A DNA stretch of 64,000 nucleotides from Deltaproteobacteria bacterium (GTDB taxonomy: Bacteria > Desulfobacterota > Binatia > UBA9968 > JAJDTQ01): positions 29,912 through 93,911 of the forward strand of contig JAPOPM010000021.1 of assembly GCA_026712905.1 (NCBI GenBank), in the 5' to 3' direction. Below, one piece after another: positions 63,851-64,000 of this stretch. Position 1 is the stretch's first letter; the number at the start of each line of letters is the position of its first letter. The notes beneath the pieces are model-generated. The model was not told the origin of the DNA, did not search any database, and was given only the letters and a program-made list of their open reading frames with translations. A program made the translations under genes and the position numbers.

Positions 63851-64000
63851 GAATATCTCCTTAGCCCAAGTTTAACATAGGTAAATGAAAGTCATTATAA
63901 TTCGGGGGGTTAGCGGGTCGATTTTTTTCTTCTGGCACTACATTCTGGTGTCTTAACGATAATACTGAGAGTTCAGACGGTCAACTTTTTGATGCCGCCG
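63851..64000. other. AT-rich intergenic region at the window edge
   Basis: About 150 bp of clearly AT-rich sequence upstream of the gamma-carbonic-anhydrase-like gene, including an ATTATAAT-like motif and a run of T. It probably holds the minus-strand promoter. I see no coding sequence in it; what lies further upstream is outside the window. Confidence 0.4.

Overview
The window is a GC-rich, gene-dense bacterial chromosome segment of 64 kb, almost entirely coding. No stretch over 300 bases lacks a gene or RNA. It carries about 63 protein genes, three tRNAs and the SRP RNA. Gene orders such as cmk-rpsA-IHF/HU, M50 protease-trpS-scpA-scpB-rluB, tRNA-Ser-SRP RNA-dnaX-ybaB-recR and carD-ispD recall Deltaproteobacteria in the broad sense (Desulfobacterota/Myxococcota-like or an uncultured relative such as Binatota or Tectomicrobia). 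This placement is inference from synteny and gene content, not a phylogeny. Mo-hydroxylases, Rieske proteins and UbiD and acyl-CoA ligase genes suggest an aerobic or microaerobic organism using organic acids.

Layout. 1-5.4 kb: end of cmk, rpsA, an IHF/HU protein and a MoxR-like ATPase/VWA pair. 5.6-6.3 kb: a HigB/HigA-like toxin-antitoxin module. 6.3-18.3 kb: a long plus-strand housekeeping run (mutS, amidase, glnD, xerD, M50 protease, trpS, scpA, scpB, rluB, Nudix). 18.3-24.5 kb: a peroxiredoxin gene interrupted by an in-frame TGA exactly at the peroxidatic cysteine, then ygfZ (minus strand), a LysR regulator and a four-gene PhnD/PhnC/PhnE-type ABC transporter resembling the predicted selenate importers. 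24.5-29.5 kb: a zinc dehydrogenase, tRNA-Ser, SRP RNA, dnaX, ybaB, recR. 29.5-43.9 kb: an accessory metabolic block, mostly minus strand, with a three-subunit Mo-hydroxylase, a CobW GTPase, a dihydroorotase/allantoinase-like enzyme, an orphan ABC ATPase, UbiD, a second Mo-hydroxylase large subunit overlapping metF, an amidohydrolase and a HAD hydrolase. 43.9-52.9 kb: cysQ-like phosphatase, a zinc-ribbon protein, two tandem Rieske proteins, HIT, efp, coaE, a sugar aminotransferase, acyl-CoA ligase, tRNA-Cys, a ferredoxin-membrane fusion and rimI. 53-64 kb: carD, ispD, tRNA-Glu, cysK, DUF1844, htrA, a class A PBP, a TPR lipoprotein, tsaD, rsmA, mutM and a gamma-carbonic-anhydrase-like protein.

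The most notable system is the selenium-linked neighbourhood at 18.3-24.5 kb. The peroxiredoxin reads through TGA as PxxxTxxU, and 17 nt after the TGA lies an 11-bp stem with a 7-nt loop, placed like a bacterial SECIS element. A regulator and a putative selenium-oxyanion importer start about 1.3 kb further on. A standard gene caller would annotate only a truncated C-terminal fragment. Other points of interest are rsmA with no ATG/GTG/TTG start, three genes whose start codon sits 5-7 nt after an extended -10 (candidate leaderless transcripts), a ferredoxin fused to a membrane and beta-rich module, and a gamma-carbonic-anhydrase homologue with a His-to-Glu change at a zinc ligand.
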